From NCBI GenBank assembly GCA_024196135.1, contig JAMQCK010000949.1:1-13619 (forward strand): a stretch of DNA of 13,619 nucleotides. Direction: 5' to 3'. The first letter of the stretch is position 1; each line of letters starts with the position of its first letter. A model generated the notes under the pieces. That model was given only the letters and a program-made list of their open reading frames with translations. It made no database searches and was not told the origin of the DNA. This document shows positions 1 to 7,754 of this stretch, in pieces. A program made the translations under genes and the position numbers. This DNA comes from Pleurotus ostreatus/Saccharomyces cerevisiae fusant. Taxonomy: Eukaryota > Opisthokonta.

Positions 1-2
1 TG

Positions 3-290
3 CCGCGTGGGACGACGGACACGTACAAGTGGGCGGCGACGGGCACGACGGCGGCAACGGTATCCACGGCGGCGGCGCAGGCTGATGTGACGTCGGAGCC
101 TGAGCCGCCAGCGCGTGCTGCGGAACCGCCCGACGCGTGCGACGATGTCGGAAAACGCCGAAGGTCGCTCGCCTCGAAGACTTTGAAGTTCGCCAGCGGA
201 AATCTTGCCAGGAATCTCAAAGTGTCCGTGAAACAGCCCAAAGCCTTCAAATTAGATGCCCGAGAGCTCAGTTTGATGGCATCTAACTAG
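3..290 (+). CDS. 3' end of an unrecognised protein-coding gene (5' truncated by window)
   Basis: The frame is open from base 3 to a TAG at 288-290, giving about 95 residues. The first part is rich in Ala, Thr and Pro, like a low-complexity linker. The last ~45 residues are basic (KRRRSLASKTLKFASGNLARN) and end in LSLMASN. No domain is recognised. The composition would fit the disordered C-terminal tail of a larger protein, such as a nuclear or signalling protein, but this is inference. The start and any upstream exons lie outside the window. The next gene (466-1599) is on the opposite strand, so the two converge with about 175 bp between stops. The frame could in principle be non-coding. Confidence 0.45.
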   Translation, partial: PRGTTDTYKWAATGTTAATVSTAAAQADVTSEPEPPARAAEPPDACDDVGKRRRSLASKTLKFASGNLARNLKVSVKQPKAFKLDARELSLMASN

Positions 291-465
291 TTGACTACGG
301 TGGGAGACCTAGGTGGGACTCGCTTCTGGTATATAGTACAGCAAACACAAGAATGGACAAGAAGATTAGTACATATGGTATCCTAACACGCTTTCTGAGC
401 TTCGTGATAGGCAGGAGAAGATGGGAGAGGGATAACAGCGTGCCCGTGAGATGGGAAGGCCGCGG

Positions 466-1599
466 TCAATTCACGCACATTTCCATTCGCACAGCCTCCT
501 CGTACGAAGGGGCAATCTGGTCCGTGCACTGAGTGAGGCTTGAGCGAGATGGGAGAGGTGCGAAGCTTTCCGGTTGTGCGTCGTGTGAGCGTGGCATTGT
601 GCGACAGAGGGGGCGGCTTTGCTTGTAGGCCGGCGTCCCTTGCGTACGATGCCTCGCAGAGCGATTGCGAACGGCACCGCCAGCGTCATGCTCCTCAACC
701 CTTAGGTAGAGGAGCTGAGGAGCCTGACGAGCATCGAGGCCGTCAAGATAGATGGCGGGTAGCTCGGGGAAAGCAAGGGCATCATCGTCACGACGGGTGT
801 GCCTGCGAGGCTTGCGGCGGATGGTCGGGCGCGCGACGACGCTCGGCGCCTCGTTCTTTGTGGCGGGCTCCTCGACGAGGATATCCGTAACGACTTCGGT
901 GTCGCTGATCCGATGTCAGTCACGAACGGAGAGGCAGCGCAAGCACCTACTCGCTCTCTTCATCGGTGTGAAGCGCTTGCATGATGTCGACGACCTCGAT
1001 AGGCTCGTCGGTGAGATTTGGGTGCTGCGAAGTACCGAGAGCGGCAGGTTCAATGTAATCAACGCCAGGGAAGATGTCGTGGTCGCCGTTCTCGATGTGG
1101 ATGGGCGGCTGCTCATCGGTAGCCACAGAAAGATCGAATTTCTCAGGCTCGTCGACCGCGAACTGATCTGTCCGATATTGAGCACCTGTGGCATCGCAGG
1201 CTCTCTAGCGTCCACACTTACCCTTCAGGGAAGAGCTCGAGGCAGAGTCGGAGTCGGGGAAGGTCAGACAGACGACAGGGCTCCCGAGATTCATGGTGCG
1301 GTCGACAGTCGGCGCATCCCTCGACTTCTTATCGCGGCGCCTATTCCTGATGTGCAGCCTCCTGACGGCTCTCGTGAGGGTATCGACGTCCTTCACGGCT
1401 GCCCAGACGTCAGCCCAGTCCATCGCAAGCATTGCCACAGCGCCCGCACACCTTTTATGACCTTGGGACGACGGTCTTTGTTGGAGGGATTGATAGTACA
1501 GCGGCTCATCCGATCCTCGAGTGCCATCCCCTTCGCAAACAGCGACGAGAAACCGAACTTCTTCGAGGGGGACTCTTCCTTCTTGTTGGCCTTGGGCAT
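466..1599 (-). CDS. Hypothetical protein, 4 exons, ~326 aa, PSYEE-type tail
   Basis: Function not recognised. Exons on the minus strand: 1599-1452, 1398-1222, 1167-951, 904-466. Introns are 53, 54 and 46 nt, have GT...AG ends, and keep phase; CTGAC branch points are visible in introns 1 and 3. The alternative acceptor at 1186 for intron 2 is also in frame and adds six residues. The protein starts MPKANKKEESPSKKFGF and has two basic patches (RNRRRDKKSRD and RRKPRRHTRR) that could be nuclear localisation signals. A long acidic middle follows (ENGDHDIFPGVDYIEP, TDEESDD). It ends with APSYEEAVRMEMCVN, a proline-tyrosine-like motif that could bind WW domains (inference). No signal peptide or membrane helix is seen. 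The acidic/basic layout suggests an intrinsically disordered regulatory protein. A long open frame on the opposite strand (752-1639) is its shadow. Confidence 0.72.
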
Positions 1600-2486
1600 C
1601 GTAGAATGGGGCTGGGGACAAGTGTTGGTTGGGTGCTAGTTGCAGATGAGTGGCAACAGTGGCTGGCGAGTGTGGGTGACGAGTGTGGGAGGGAAAGTGG
1701 TCACAGGTTTTGACCTTAAAAACCCTCGGCCCGCAATATGGGGCGCTCGGGGATAGAACAATGCAGGGCCCTGTTGATCAATGGAGGGCCCCGTAAGTCA
1801 ATGGGGCACCTAACAATCAATGGGCATCCTGGGAAGACCTGACTTAAGACCGCGGTGGCGCGAGACCGCAGGTGATACCTATCATGATGGAACTGGTCAT
1901 GGCGAAGTCGAAGGCGCTACACACCGTTGGGGAAACATGATTTCGATGAGAGTGCTGTGGACCTGGTGAGTGTTTATGACCTTGCAGTGAGGTTTGGTCG
2001 AAGAAAGCAGCGGACAACCGACGGCTGCATCGGAAAAGCCGACTATCGCAAAATGGAAGTCGACCCTGGTCTTTTTGTGAATATAACGCATCGACAGAGG
2101 ATACACATATCACAGAAACGACTTATCTGGACAACATTGTCAGACATATAAATGACCATGAACTGCGATCATTCCTGGGCTCTACGCGGCTGAACATGGG
2201 GAGCTTCTGGGTGACTCACTAGGGGCGGCGCTGGGCGGGCTGAGAGTCGAAACGGACACAAAGCCAGCATTTAGATAGATAGGGACATGTTCTTGTGCTC
2301 GTGCGATCGCCGAAAGGATGCAGCAGCCCACTAAGGGGTCAGGCAGTCATAAACGAGGTGATGGCAAGCGCAAGAATGCGTGAGAAGGACCTGCCCGTCC
2401 GGGCCTTGCCGCAAACGTCCATCCTCGAGTTCGACACGACGTCTTGAGCCGACAGCTTTGCCTGCCAACCTACTTAGATAGCTAAA
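1600..2486. other. Intergenic region, divergent upstream region of two genes
   Basis: This 887-bp stretch separates the start of the minus-strand gene (ATG at 1599) from the start of the PTH2 gene (ATG at 2487), so both promoters should lie here. Just above 1599 the minus-strand leader is CA/CT-rich (CCAACCAACACTTGTCCCC), as is common in fungal 5' UTRs. A TTTTTAAG run near 1716-1723 on the minus strand could serve as a TATA element. A short tandem repeat lies at 1751-1830 and is listed separately. Short open frames around 1844-2151 show no recognisable protein and no convincing splice sites, so no gene is called. Confidence 0.6.
1751..1830. repeat. Four degenerate ~20-bp tandem repeat units
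   Basis: Four units share a core of (T/A)CAATGG or ACAATGC followed by a GC-rich tail. Cores begin near 1758 (ACAATGCAGGGCCC), 1778 (TCAATGGAGGGCCC), 1798 (TCAATGGGGCACC) and 1817 (TCAATGGGCATCC), which is spacing of 20, 20 and 19 bp. The first two are closest and identity falls along the array. It lies about 160-230 bp upstream of the ATG of the minus-strand gene. It could be a decayed minisatellite or a cluster of protein-binding sites; the sequence alone does not decide. Confidence 0.6.
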
Positions 2487-3515
2487 ATGAGCTACACGGC
2501 TGCTCAGAGTAAGCTCTCTCCTCCTGCCTGTCGTCTTCTGCTCGTTTCTTTGTTTTTCCCTTTATCCCACTCACCGTGCTCATACAGTCTCCCTCGCTGC
2601 CGCTATCACCGCCGCGTCTTTGGCTATTGGCTTCGTCGTCGGGAAATCCGAGACGGAGGCGGACCTTGCCCGCGAGGTTATTACGGGCTCCTCAGGTGCT
2701 TCTTTTGGTGTCAAGGAAGACGACGCGGCGCCTATACCAGAAGCCCCGCAGGCTATCCCCGACGGTGACCTCGCAGCCGTAAAAGCTGGCTTCGTCGAGC
2801 CGTGCAAGCTGGTAGGTGACATTCAGATGGACGATCGTACTTCCCAACCTCTCATATTTATCGTCTCTACATCAACGATGACGGACAATACGGCGCTAAC
2901 GATCTCCTTCTTGAGGTCCTCGTCGTCCGCACCGACCTCAAACTTCCCGCCGGAAAAATCGCAGAGAGGTAAGCCCTTTTTCGCGGTTCTGACGTATACT
3001 TGGAGCTGACAGTATACCTACAGATGCGGGTAAGCTAGGATACGCCTGCGTTGCCTCTGTGAGCACTCAATGCGTATGCTCTGCCTGTCAGCGACGTGAC
3101 TTTGGCTTGCTACAAGACTTTGATAGCTCGTAATCCCCAGGTAATTGTACCGTATAACCACACTCGTATTTGGTGTCTGATTTTTCGATAGCTCGTCAAG
3201 CACTGGGAGCGGACAGGGTGAGTCCATCACGCTGTAGTACATGGCACGAATACTCAATCAAACAGACAGGCCAAAATCGCGCTGAAAGGATCATCTCAGA
3301 AGCAGCTTGAAGAACTGGAACGCACCGCCAAGGGCCTGAACCTATGTGCGCGGGCAATTCAGGACGAGTAAGACGACTGTCATTCTACACTCTCTAAAAA
3401 TTCTGATGACGCCTTTAGCACCGCGAAGGACGGTCCAGCGACCGTAATACTCGCCATAGGACCGGCTCCTGTGGACCTCGTGAATCGTGTTACGGGAAAA
3501 TTGCGCCTTTTGTAG
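2487..3515 (+). CDS. PTH2: Peptidyl-tRNA hydrolase 2 (PTH2/Bit1 family), altered active-site loop
   Basis: PTH2 enzymes release peptides from stalled peptidyl-tRNA. Exons: 2487-2508, 2588-2811, 2916-2968, 3024-3029, 3092-3140, 3192-3217, 3266-3367, 3419-3515, giving 192 aa, the usual length. The N-terminus (MSYTAAQ, then SLAAAITAASLAIGFVVGK) is a single membrane or targeting helix, as in eukaryotic PTH2. The disordered linker ends EAPQAIPDGDLAAVKAG. The catalytic domain starts VLVVRTDLKLPAGKIAE (residues 83-99), continues through CG, TLACYK, WERTGQAKIALK and AIQD (Asp160), and ends AIGPAPVDLVNRVTGKL. The family motif QCGH reads RCGD here. After Asp160 the conserved AGRTQIAPGS loop is replaced by DTAKDGPAT and is two residues shorter. 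All seven introns are well formed and no stop interrupts the frame, so it may be expressed, but activity is doubtful. Intron 2 is long (104 nt) and ends in GAG after a CTAAC branch point. Confidence 0.88.
3024..3029 (+). other. PTH2: 6-nt coding microexon of the PTH2 gene
   Basis: ATGCGG lies between an intron ending CCTACAG (2969-3023) and a new GTAAGC donor (intron 3030-3091). It supplies the Cys-Gly of the conserved (Q)CGH segment, in phase with both neighbours (AG|ATGCGG|C). Skipping it keeps the frame but removes two residues of the family motif, which argues that it is real. Confidence 0.7.
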
Positions 3516-3754
3516 CTGCAGATCCCTACGCCTTCATTATTTTCTGAGCGCATATATGCGTTCAGTAGAACCCAATGCACCTAGCCAATTGAGAGCGACC
3601 CGACGGGAGAACGTTGCGCGCGCAGATAGTGGTGTGTGAGCTAATAGTACAGGTGTGTGTATGGTACAGCTGTCCATGGAGTGATAGTCAATAATGTTCC
3701 TCTATAGTGAATGTCCCAAGAATGCTCCTAGTCTGTGGTCACGAAACCTCCTTC

Positions 3755-4392
3755 TCAGCAACCGCTCGTGCCAGAGCCTCCGTTGCCGCCGTCCCCAGCA
3801 TTGTCTGCGAGAGAAGGTTAGTGCGTGGATGGCGGGCGAGAAGGATCACGACGTACCAGACCACAAGTTAATCAAGCCCGACTCTCCGTCGGTAGCACCG
3901 CCCGCCGCATTGCCGCCAGCGCCCGAGTAGGCGTTGCCGGTTTGCGTGATGGTACGCCGCCAGTGTTCTTTGGCGTTGTCGCGAGTGCAGTGCGCCTTCG
4001 CCCCAGTGAGTCGGCTGACGCCACTGGTTCCGGACGAGCTGTCACCGCCGTTGCCGGCGTTGCCTATCAAGAGTGTCAGATGATGTACAAGCGACAGTGG
4101 CAAAGAAGCATACCTGAGAACGCATTGAGGAGAGGCTCGCCATTTCCGAGGCCGAGAAGCCCCGGCTCCTTGTCCGTCTGGGCGTGGTTCACTCTAATGC
4201 CTGCGTGAGCAACGATATAGGCATTGACGAAAAGCACAGTATGACTTACGATCCGCCCGGTGCCATACCTCCCGCACCGCTGTAGGCGTTGCTCATCTCC
4301 ATGGTGGCATGGGGAGCTGGCGCGGCGAGCGCAGGTGCAGCGAGCCGCGCAGCCACGACGAGGAGGAGAAGGCGGTTGATAGTGGCGTACAT
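3755..4392 (-). CDS. Small secreted glycine-rich protein with two repeated modules, 159 aa
   Basis: Not a recognised enzyme family. Exons on the minus strand: 4392-4250, 4193-4114, 4063-3857, 3804-3755, with introns of 56, 50 and 52 nt. The N-terminus has a hydrophobic signal peptide (INRLLLLVVAARLAAPALAA), probably cleaved near Ala-Pro-Ala-Pro. The mature protein holds two copies of one module. Copy 1 has NAYSGAGGMAPGGS (residues 35-48) and, after a linker, GNAGNGGDSSSGTSG (75-89). Copy 2 has NAYSGAGGNAAGGA (118-131) and DNAGDGGNGGSGTSGC (144-159). A basic linker (90-117) with one Cys separates them. The C-terminal residue is Cys. The protein is probably extracellular or in the cell wall (inference). 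For intron 1 the nearer acceptor would give a stop, so the one after GCATTAG was chosen. The longer open frame starting at 4533 is unlikely because the signal peptide would be internal. Confidence 0.78.
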
Positions 4393-4953
4393 GGCGACGA
4401 AAATGTGTGAGAAAGGCGTGAAGGTAAGTGGATGGCTAGGATAGATGATGGCGGTTCGGGACAAGGAGCAAAAGACGCACGGACGCGCTTTTGAATCCCC
4501 GGCGTTGTTTGGCGATGTATGCGAGCACGTCAAGGAATCGAGAACGTGACCGCGCTTCTCATTCGACCGGAAGTCTATTTAGCTTTCCGCTCGCTCTTCC
4601 CGGAGATCGGCGTCGAGGGGTTCAGCTGAAGTTCTGTGAATAAAGAGACTCAAGTAGTCGGAGAGTCCGGGATGTATACATACCGAGAGCGAGCCTGAAA
4701 AGCGCGACATGGCCCTAAACTCCAATGTTCGCATGAGAAGTCAACGTTGTGGGTCCAGTTTCGGGAAACGCCGAAGATGAATTGGTGCCGGCGTCATCGA
4801 AGTGTCCAGAACGCTCCCGCCACCGCGCGCGTCATGCCGGGGCTGGCGCGTCGCGTCAGCGGTGATCGCATTCGCCCCGCTCAATGGGTGCCCGATAAGT
4901 AGAATGCGCGCCTGAACGAGTTGCCATTTCCCGTTCATCACCTCCCCCGTTGA
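4393..4953. other. Divergent intergenic region between the glycine-rich gene and Mpv17
   Basis: This 561-bp stretch should hold both promoters. On the minus strand the leader before 4392 is pyrimidine-rich (CGCCTTTCTCACACA), and a TATA-like GCTAAATAGA lies at about 4573-4582. Two short perfect palindromes are visible, TTCAGCTGAA (4621-4630) and ATGTATACAT (4672-4681); either could be a protein-binding site, but neither is diagnostic. A minus-strand open frame at 4741-4941 has no recognisable product. No gene is called. Confidence 0.5.
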
Positions 4954-5877
4954 ATGGCCGCGTCATTGTCGCTTTCCCAAGTGTATCTCAGGTCCTTCGA
5001 AGCTCGCCCAAACGTTACTCTCGCCTTTACAGGCGGCTGCTTGCAGGCCCTGGGCGATGCAGTAGCGCAAATTACGCAAAATGTGGGTGGAACAGGGCGG
5101 GCGGTGGACATGGGCTGACGCTCTTCAGGTCACCCGCAAACCGCATGAAGAGCGACTGCCGTACGACCCGCTGCGAACCTTGAGGTTCTTCGTGTTCGGG
5201 TTTGCGACCAGTGCGTAGATACTCTTATCCGCAGAGGCGCAAAGCTCATTTTTCGCCAAGGCCCCCTCATTGGCAAATGGAATGTCTTCCTCGAGCGCAA
5301 GTTCCCCCTCAAGACCCATGTACACCAGAAAGTAAGCTTCAAGAGCCTCGGCAAGCGCGTCGCTTGTGATCAGATCGTTTGGTGCGTGAAACCGTGTTCG
5401 CGGCACCCCTCTCTCGCTGACCTCAGTTCAGGGCTCCGATAGGCGTACGTCCTGCTCATCATCCTCATTATCCTCCATCTCATCCCCACTGTAGCTCGGC
5501 GCTTTCCTCGGCGGCATGAGTATCATGGAGGGCTGCACCCCCGCGCAAATACGCGAGAAGTTCAGCGACCTGTACAAGCCTCTCCTCATAACAAACTGGC
5601 AGGTCTGGCCGCTGGCGCAGGTGCGTATCTTACTCTAGAGTACGAACACGGCCGCTGACGCCGTCTCCAGGTCATCAACTTCCGCTTCATGCCGATAGCG
5701 TACAGGGTGCCGTTCCAGTCGACCTGCGGCGTCTTCTGGACGCTCTACCTTTCCCTCCTGAACGCCAAGTACGTCTCCTCATGACTCTTCCTGTCTTTCT
5801 TGCTTGACCAACGTACCAGGGAGGACCAAAAGCAGCACCGAGGGCAGCTTATGCACGAGACGGTCAACAAGGAATAA
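4954..5877 (+). CDS. Mpv17/PMP22 family organelle membrane protein (Sym1-like), 208 aa
   Basis: Members sit in the inner mitochondrial or peroxisomal membrane; yeast Sym1 and human MPV17 affect mitochondrial metabolism and DNA maintenance. Exons: 4954-5082, 5129-5210, 5261-5381, 5432-5444, 5495-5620, 5671-5768, 5820-5877. All six introns are 46-51 nt. The N-terminus reads MAASLSLSQVYLRSFEARPN, followed by GDAVAQITQ, the usual opening of the family. YDPLRTLRFFVFGF and GPLIGKWNVFLE-like segments follow (here SPLIGKWNVFLE), then KRVACDQIVWAPIG. The C-terminal signature starts NWQVWPLAQVINFRFMPIAY at residue 149 and ends FWTLYLSLLN. About four membrane helices are expected. Length matches the family. 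The ATG context is plain (GTTGAATGG), but the start agrees with homologous N-termini. Whether it is the mitochondrial or the peroxisomal member cannot be told from sequence alone. Confidence 0.93.
5432..5444 (+). other. 13-nt coding microexon of the Mpv17-family gene
   Basis: GGCTCCGATAGGC lies between two 50-nt introns (5382-5431 and 5445-5494). Spliced in, it completes Trp and encodes APIG, giving DQIVWAPIGLGAF, which matches the conserved DQ-x-x-x-APIG stretch of the family. Skipping it would shift the frame. Confidence 0.8.
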
Positions 5878-6599
5878 TTCCTAGGCGATTGTTCCTCTTC
5901 GAGCTCAGTGGATATACTCCGGATCGGACTTGCTCACCTTCATCGCCAACTTAGAGAGCACCCTTTGGGAACCTAGTTGCATTCTGGCCTTCGCATGTAA
6001 TTATTCATTCATATTTTGGGTCTTTCTCTCCGTACTTCTCTCCACACACGAGTACACCCCCGACACCACCGCACCCCTTCACACCATCATGCACGATATA
6101 CCTACTTCATGCACGTCCATAATCTGTATCTACCGTACGCACCATGTATTTCTACGAATGGCATCCCCCGTAGTCGACCATCTTGATTGGTTTCGGAGTA
6201 GGAAGCTTGAAGAGGGCTGGCCTAGTTGTTGTGCACCCGTAGAGGCCAGGTGCTGTTCGTGAATACATGTTGTACCAGTAAGGTGGATTCCTTTCCTTTC
6301 GCGTACGCTGGAATAGAACAAGCCTTGGGGCGAGCTTACGACGGCGTAGTAACGAAGATACCTCTCGGCATTTGCCATCGTGTCTTGTCCGCAACGACCA
6401 TGGACTTCCTGCGAGTAGGCTCTGCTGTGACAAGACGGTGCTCTTGAAGACATCACTGTGTTGAACTTCCATCTCTATGGATCACTCGCAGCAGTGCTTG
6501 CCTCCCCGACTTGTGCGACCCATCCCTTAACTCTGCCCAGTAGGCCGGAGGCCGGCCTGTCACCGCCGCCATCTGAATCGCCAACATCCTATCTCCTTT
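5878..6599. other. Intergenic region between two convergent genes, no gene called
   Basis: This 722-bp stretch lies downstream of both the Mpv17-family gene (+, stop 5877) and the gene at 6600-7370 (-), so it should hold two 3' UTRs and poly(A) sites. Several open frames of about 100 codons exist on both strands (5930-6262 plus, 6130-6472 minus), but none resembles a known protein. A possible 54-nt intron with GTATCT...CCAG ends is visible on the minus strand at roughly 6380-6320, but support is too weak to call a gene. A GC hairpin lies at 6542-6558. Confidence 0.5.
6542..6558. repeat. Perfect 7-bp inverted repeat (GC hairpin)
   Basis: AGGCCGG, a 3-nt loop AGG, then CCGGCCT form a perfect hairpin about 40 bp beyond the stop codon of the minus-strand gene at 6600. 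In a fungus this is not a classical terminator. It could mark the 3' UTR or be chance in GC-rich DNA. Confidence 0.5.
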
Positions 6600-7370
6600 C
6601 TATCTTCGCTTCTTTACAACCCTCATTTTGACCTGCGTGATCCCCTCCGCAATCTCGGTCACCCCCACTTCCTCTGCCCAATCAAGCACTCTCCAATCGT
6701 CGCTCACCTGCTCCCTCACCTCCTCCGACGTCTGCGCAGGCGGGCTGTCCCCCTTCTCCTTCTCCGCCTTCTCCACCTTTTCCTCTTGCTTCTCCGCGTT
6801 CTTCTCCTGCTTCTGCGGCCTCTTAGCCTCCCTTTTCTCCCTCTTGATCGTCTCCATTGCCTCCCGCGCCGCGCGTTGCCTCTCTTCCAGCCTAGCCCTC
6901 TCCCTCGTAGCCTGCTTCACACATCGTTTCTTGTGCTTGACCCAGCTCCCGAGCAAAGTGAACCCATCGCGCGGCCTCACCTCAGCGCTGCACAACTTAC
7001 ACACCAACCGCTGTTCCTCGATGGGGAGCTCGGGGCCGGTACAGGGCAGCCCGTGGCAGTCGAGAGCAGGTACAAAGCCCTTGACGTCGGACGTATAGTA
7101 GTAAGGCGTGGCGGTATAAGCCAGTTCTTTGACGAGCGGGTCCTGGCTCAGGATGGCGTATGTGGCTGACCGTGCGCGGCATGAGCGCTCGATGAGCTTG
7201 AAGCGTTTGTGCGCGGGGACGGTGTACAAGGGGCCTCGCGTATCTCTGCGAGCAGGTGGCGTGGGAGGACGCGGAGGTGGCGGTGGTGGAGGAGGAGGAG
7301 GGCTGGCAGCTGAGGTACGTGGATGCGGGTCTGCAGAAGGGTTTTCTGGGACGGAACGCATGGGCGGCAT
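6600..7370 (-). CDS. Unknown single-exon protein with Cys2-His-Cys zinc-finger-like motif, 256 aa
   Basis: No named family is recognised. This is an intronless frame, unlike most of its neighbours. Residues 1-45 are disordered and carry ten consecutive prolines (24-33). A conserved-looking core follows (about 46-150: GPLYTVPAHKRFKLIE, SQDPLVKELAYTATPYYYT). A likely zinc site comes next, with Cys124-x2-Cys127 in RLVCKLCSAEV and His146-x3-Cys150 in GSWVKHKKRC. Residues 150-208 are highly charged (Lys/Glu/Arg) and probably a coiled coil or single alpha helix. The tail (DDWRVLDWAEEVGVTEI...MRVVKKRR) ends basic. A nuclear, nucleic-acid-binding role is plausible but inferred only from the finger and basic stretches. 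A second ATG (Met4) is three codons downstream. A CACAATATAAGTA stretch near 7429-7441 could hold the promoter TATA element on the minus strand. Confidence 0.75.
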   Translation of the reverse strand: MPPMRSVPENPSADPHPRTSAASPPPPPPPPPPRPPTPPARRDTRGPLYTVPAHKRFKLIERSCRARSATYAILSQDPLVKELAYTATPYYYTSDVKGFVPALDCHGLPCTGPELPIEEQRLVCKLCSAEVRPRDGFTLLGSWVKHKKRCVKQATRERARLEERQRAAREAMETIKREKREAKRPQKQEKNAEKQEEKVEKAEKEKGDSPPAQTSEEVREQVSDDWRVLDWAEEVGVTEIAEGITQVKMRVVKKRR

Positions 7371-7754
7371 AGTTTCCGTCTCACCACTTAGGTGGCTAAG
7401 GAAGGGATGCTGGCTCAGGTTTGAATGTCACAATATAAGTAGATAGGTGCCAGGACCAGGAGTCCTGTGACAGAAGCCCTCTTTGAGGGCCGTATGAAGG
7501 CAGAAAGGCAAGGACTAGCTGAAACTATTTTGAGGCAAGCCTGTCACACTGATCCTCAAAGCCGCGGGCCCATTGCCAGCTCCTTTCAGACGCAAGCGCG
7601 CACTACGACCAAGGTATGTTCAGATTCAAAAACGACATCCCGTACAAACCAGTTTCAACTGAACATCGATGATTACCCATTCGATAACTTGTACAGCCGT
7701 ATCCCCAAAACACAGTGAAGCTACATTCAAGCCCATGAACTGCTCTCGCGATAT
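7371..7754. other. Intergenic region: upstream of the zinc-finger-like gene, downstream of the xylanase
   Basis: These 384 bp separate two genes that both point to the left. They should contain the 3' UTR of the xylanase and the promoter of the 6600-7370 gene. The plus-strand frame at 7467-7718 shows no recognisable protein and no splice context. Nothing else stands out. Confidence 0.5.

Noticed and set aside
752..1639. 295-codon open frame on the plus strand
   Set aside because: It lies antisense to the spliced minus-strand gene at 466-1599, whose exons keep phase across three canonical introns. The plus-strand product is rich in Arg/Val/Leu and has no domain.
4393..4533. Longer start (4533) for the glycine-rich protein
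   Set aside because: It would place the hydrophobic signal peptide inside the chain. The ATG at 4392 gives a standard N-terminal signal.
5930..6262. 110-codon plus-strand frame after the Mpv17-family gene
   Set aside because: No start context and no domain; composition looks like translated 3' UTR.
6130..6472. Overlapping minus-strand frames of 106-108 codons, with a possible 54-nt intron
   Set aside because: Neither frame nor the spliced version resembles a known protein. The donor is weak, and the region is where the 3' ends of two convergent genes are expected.
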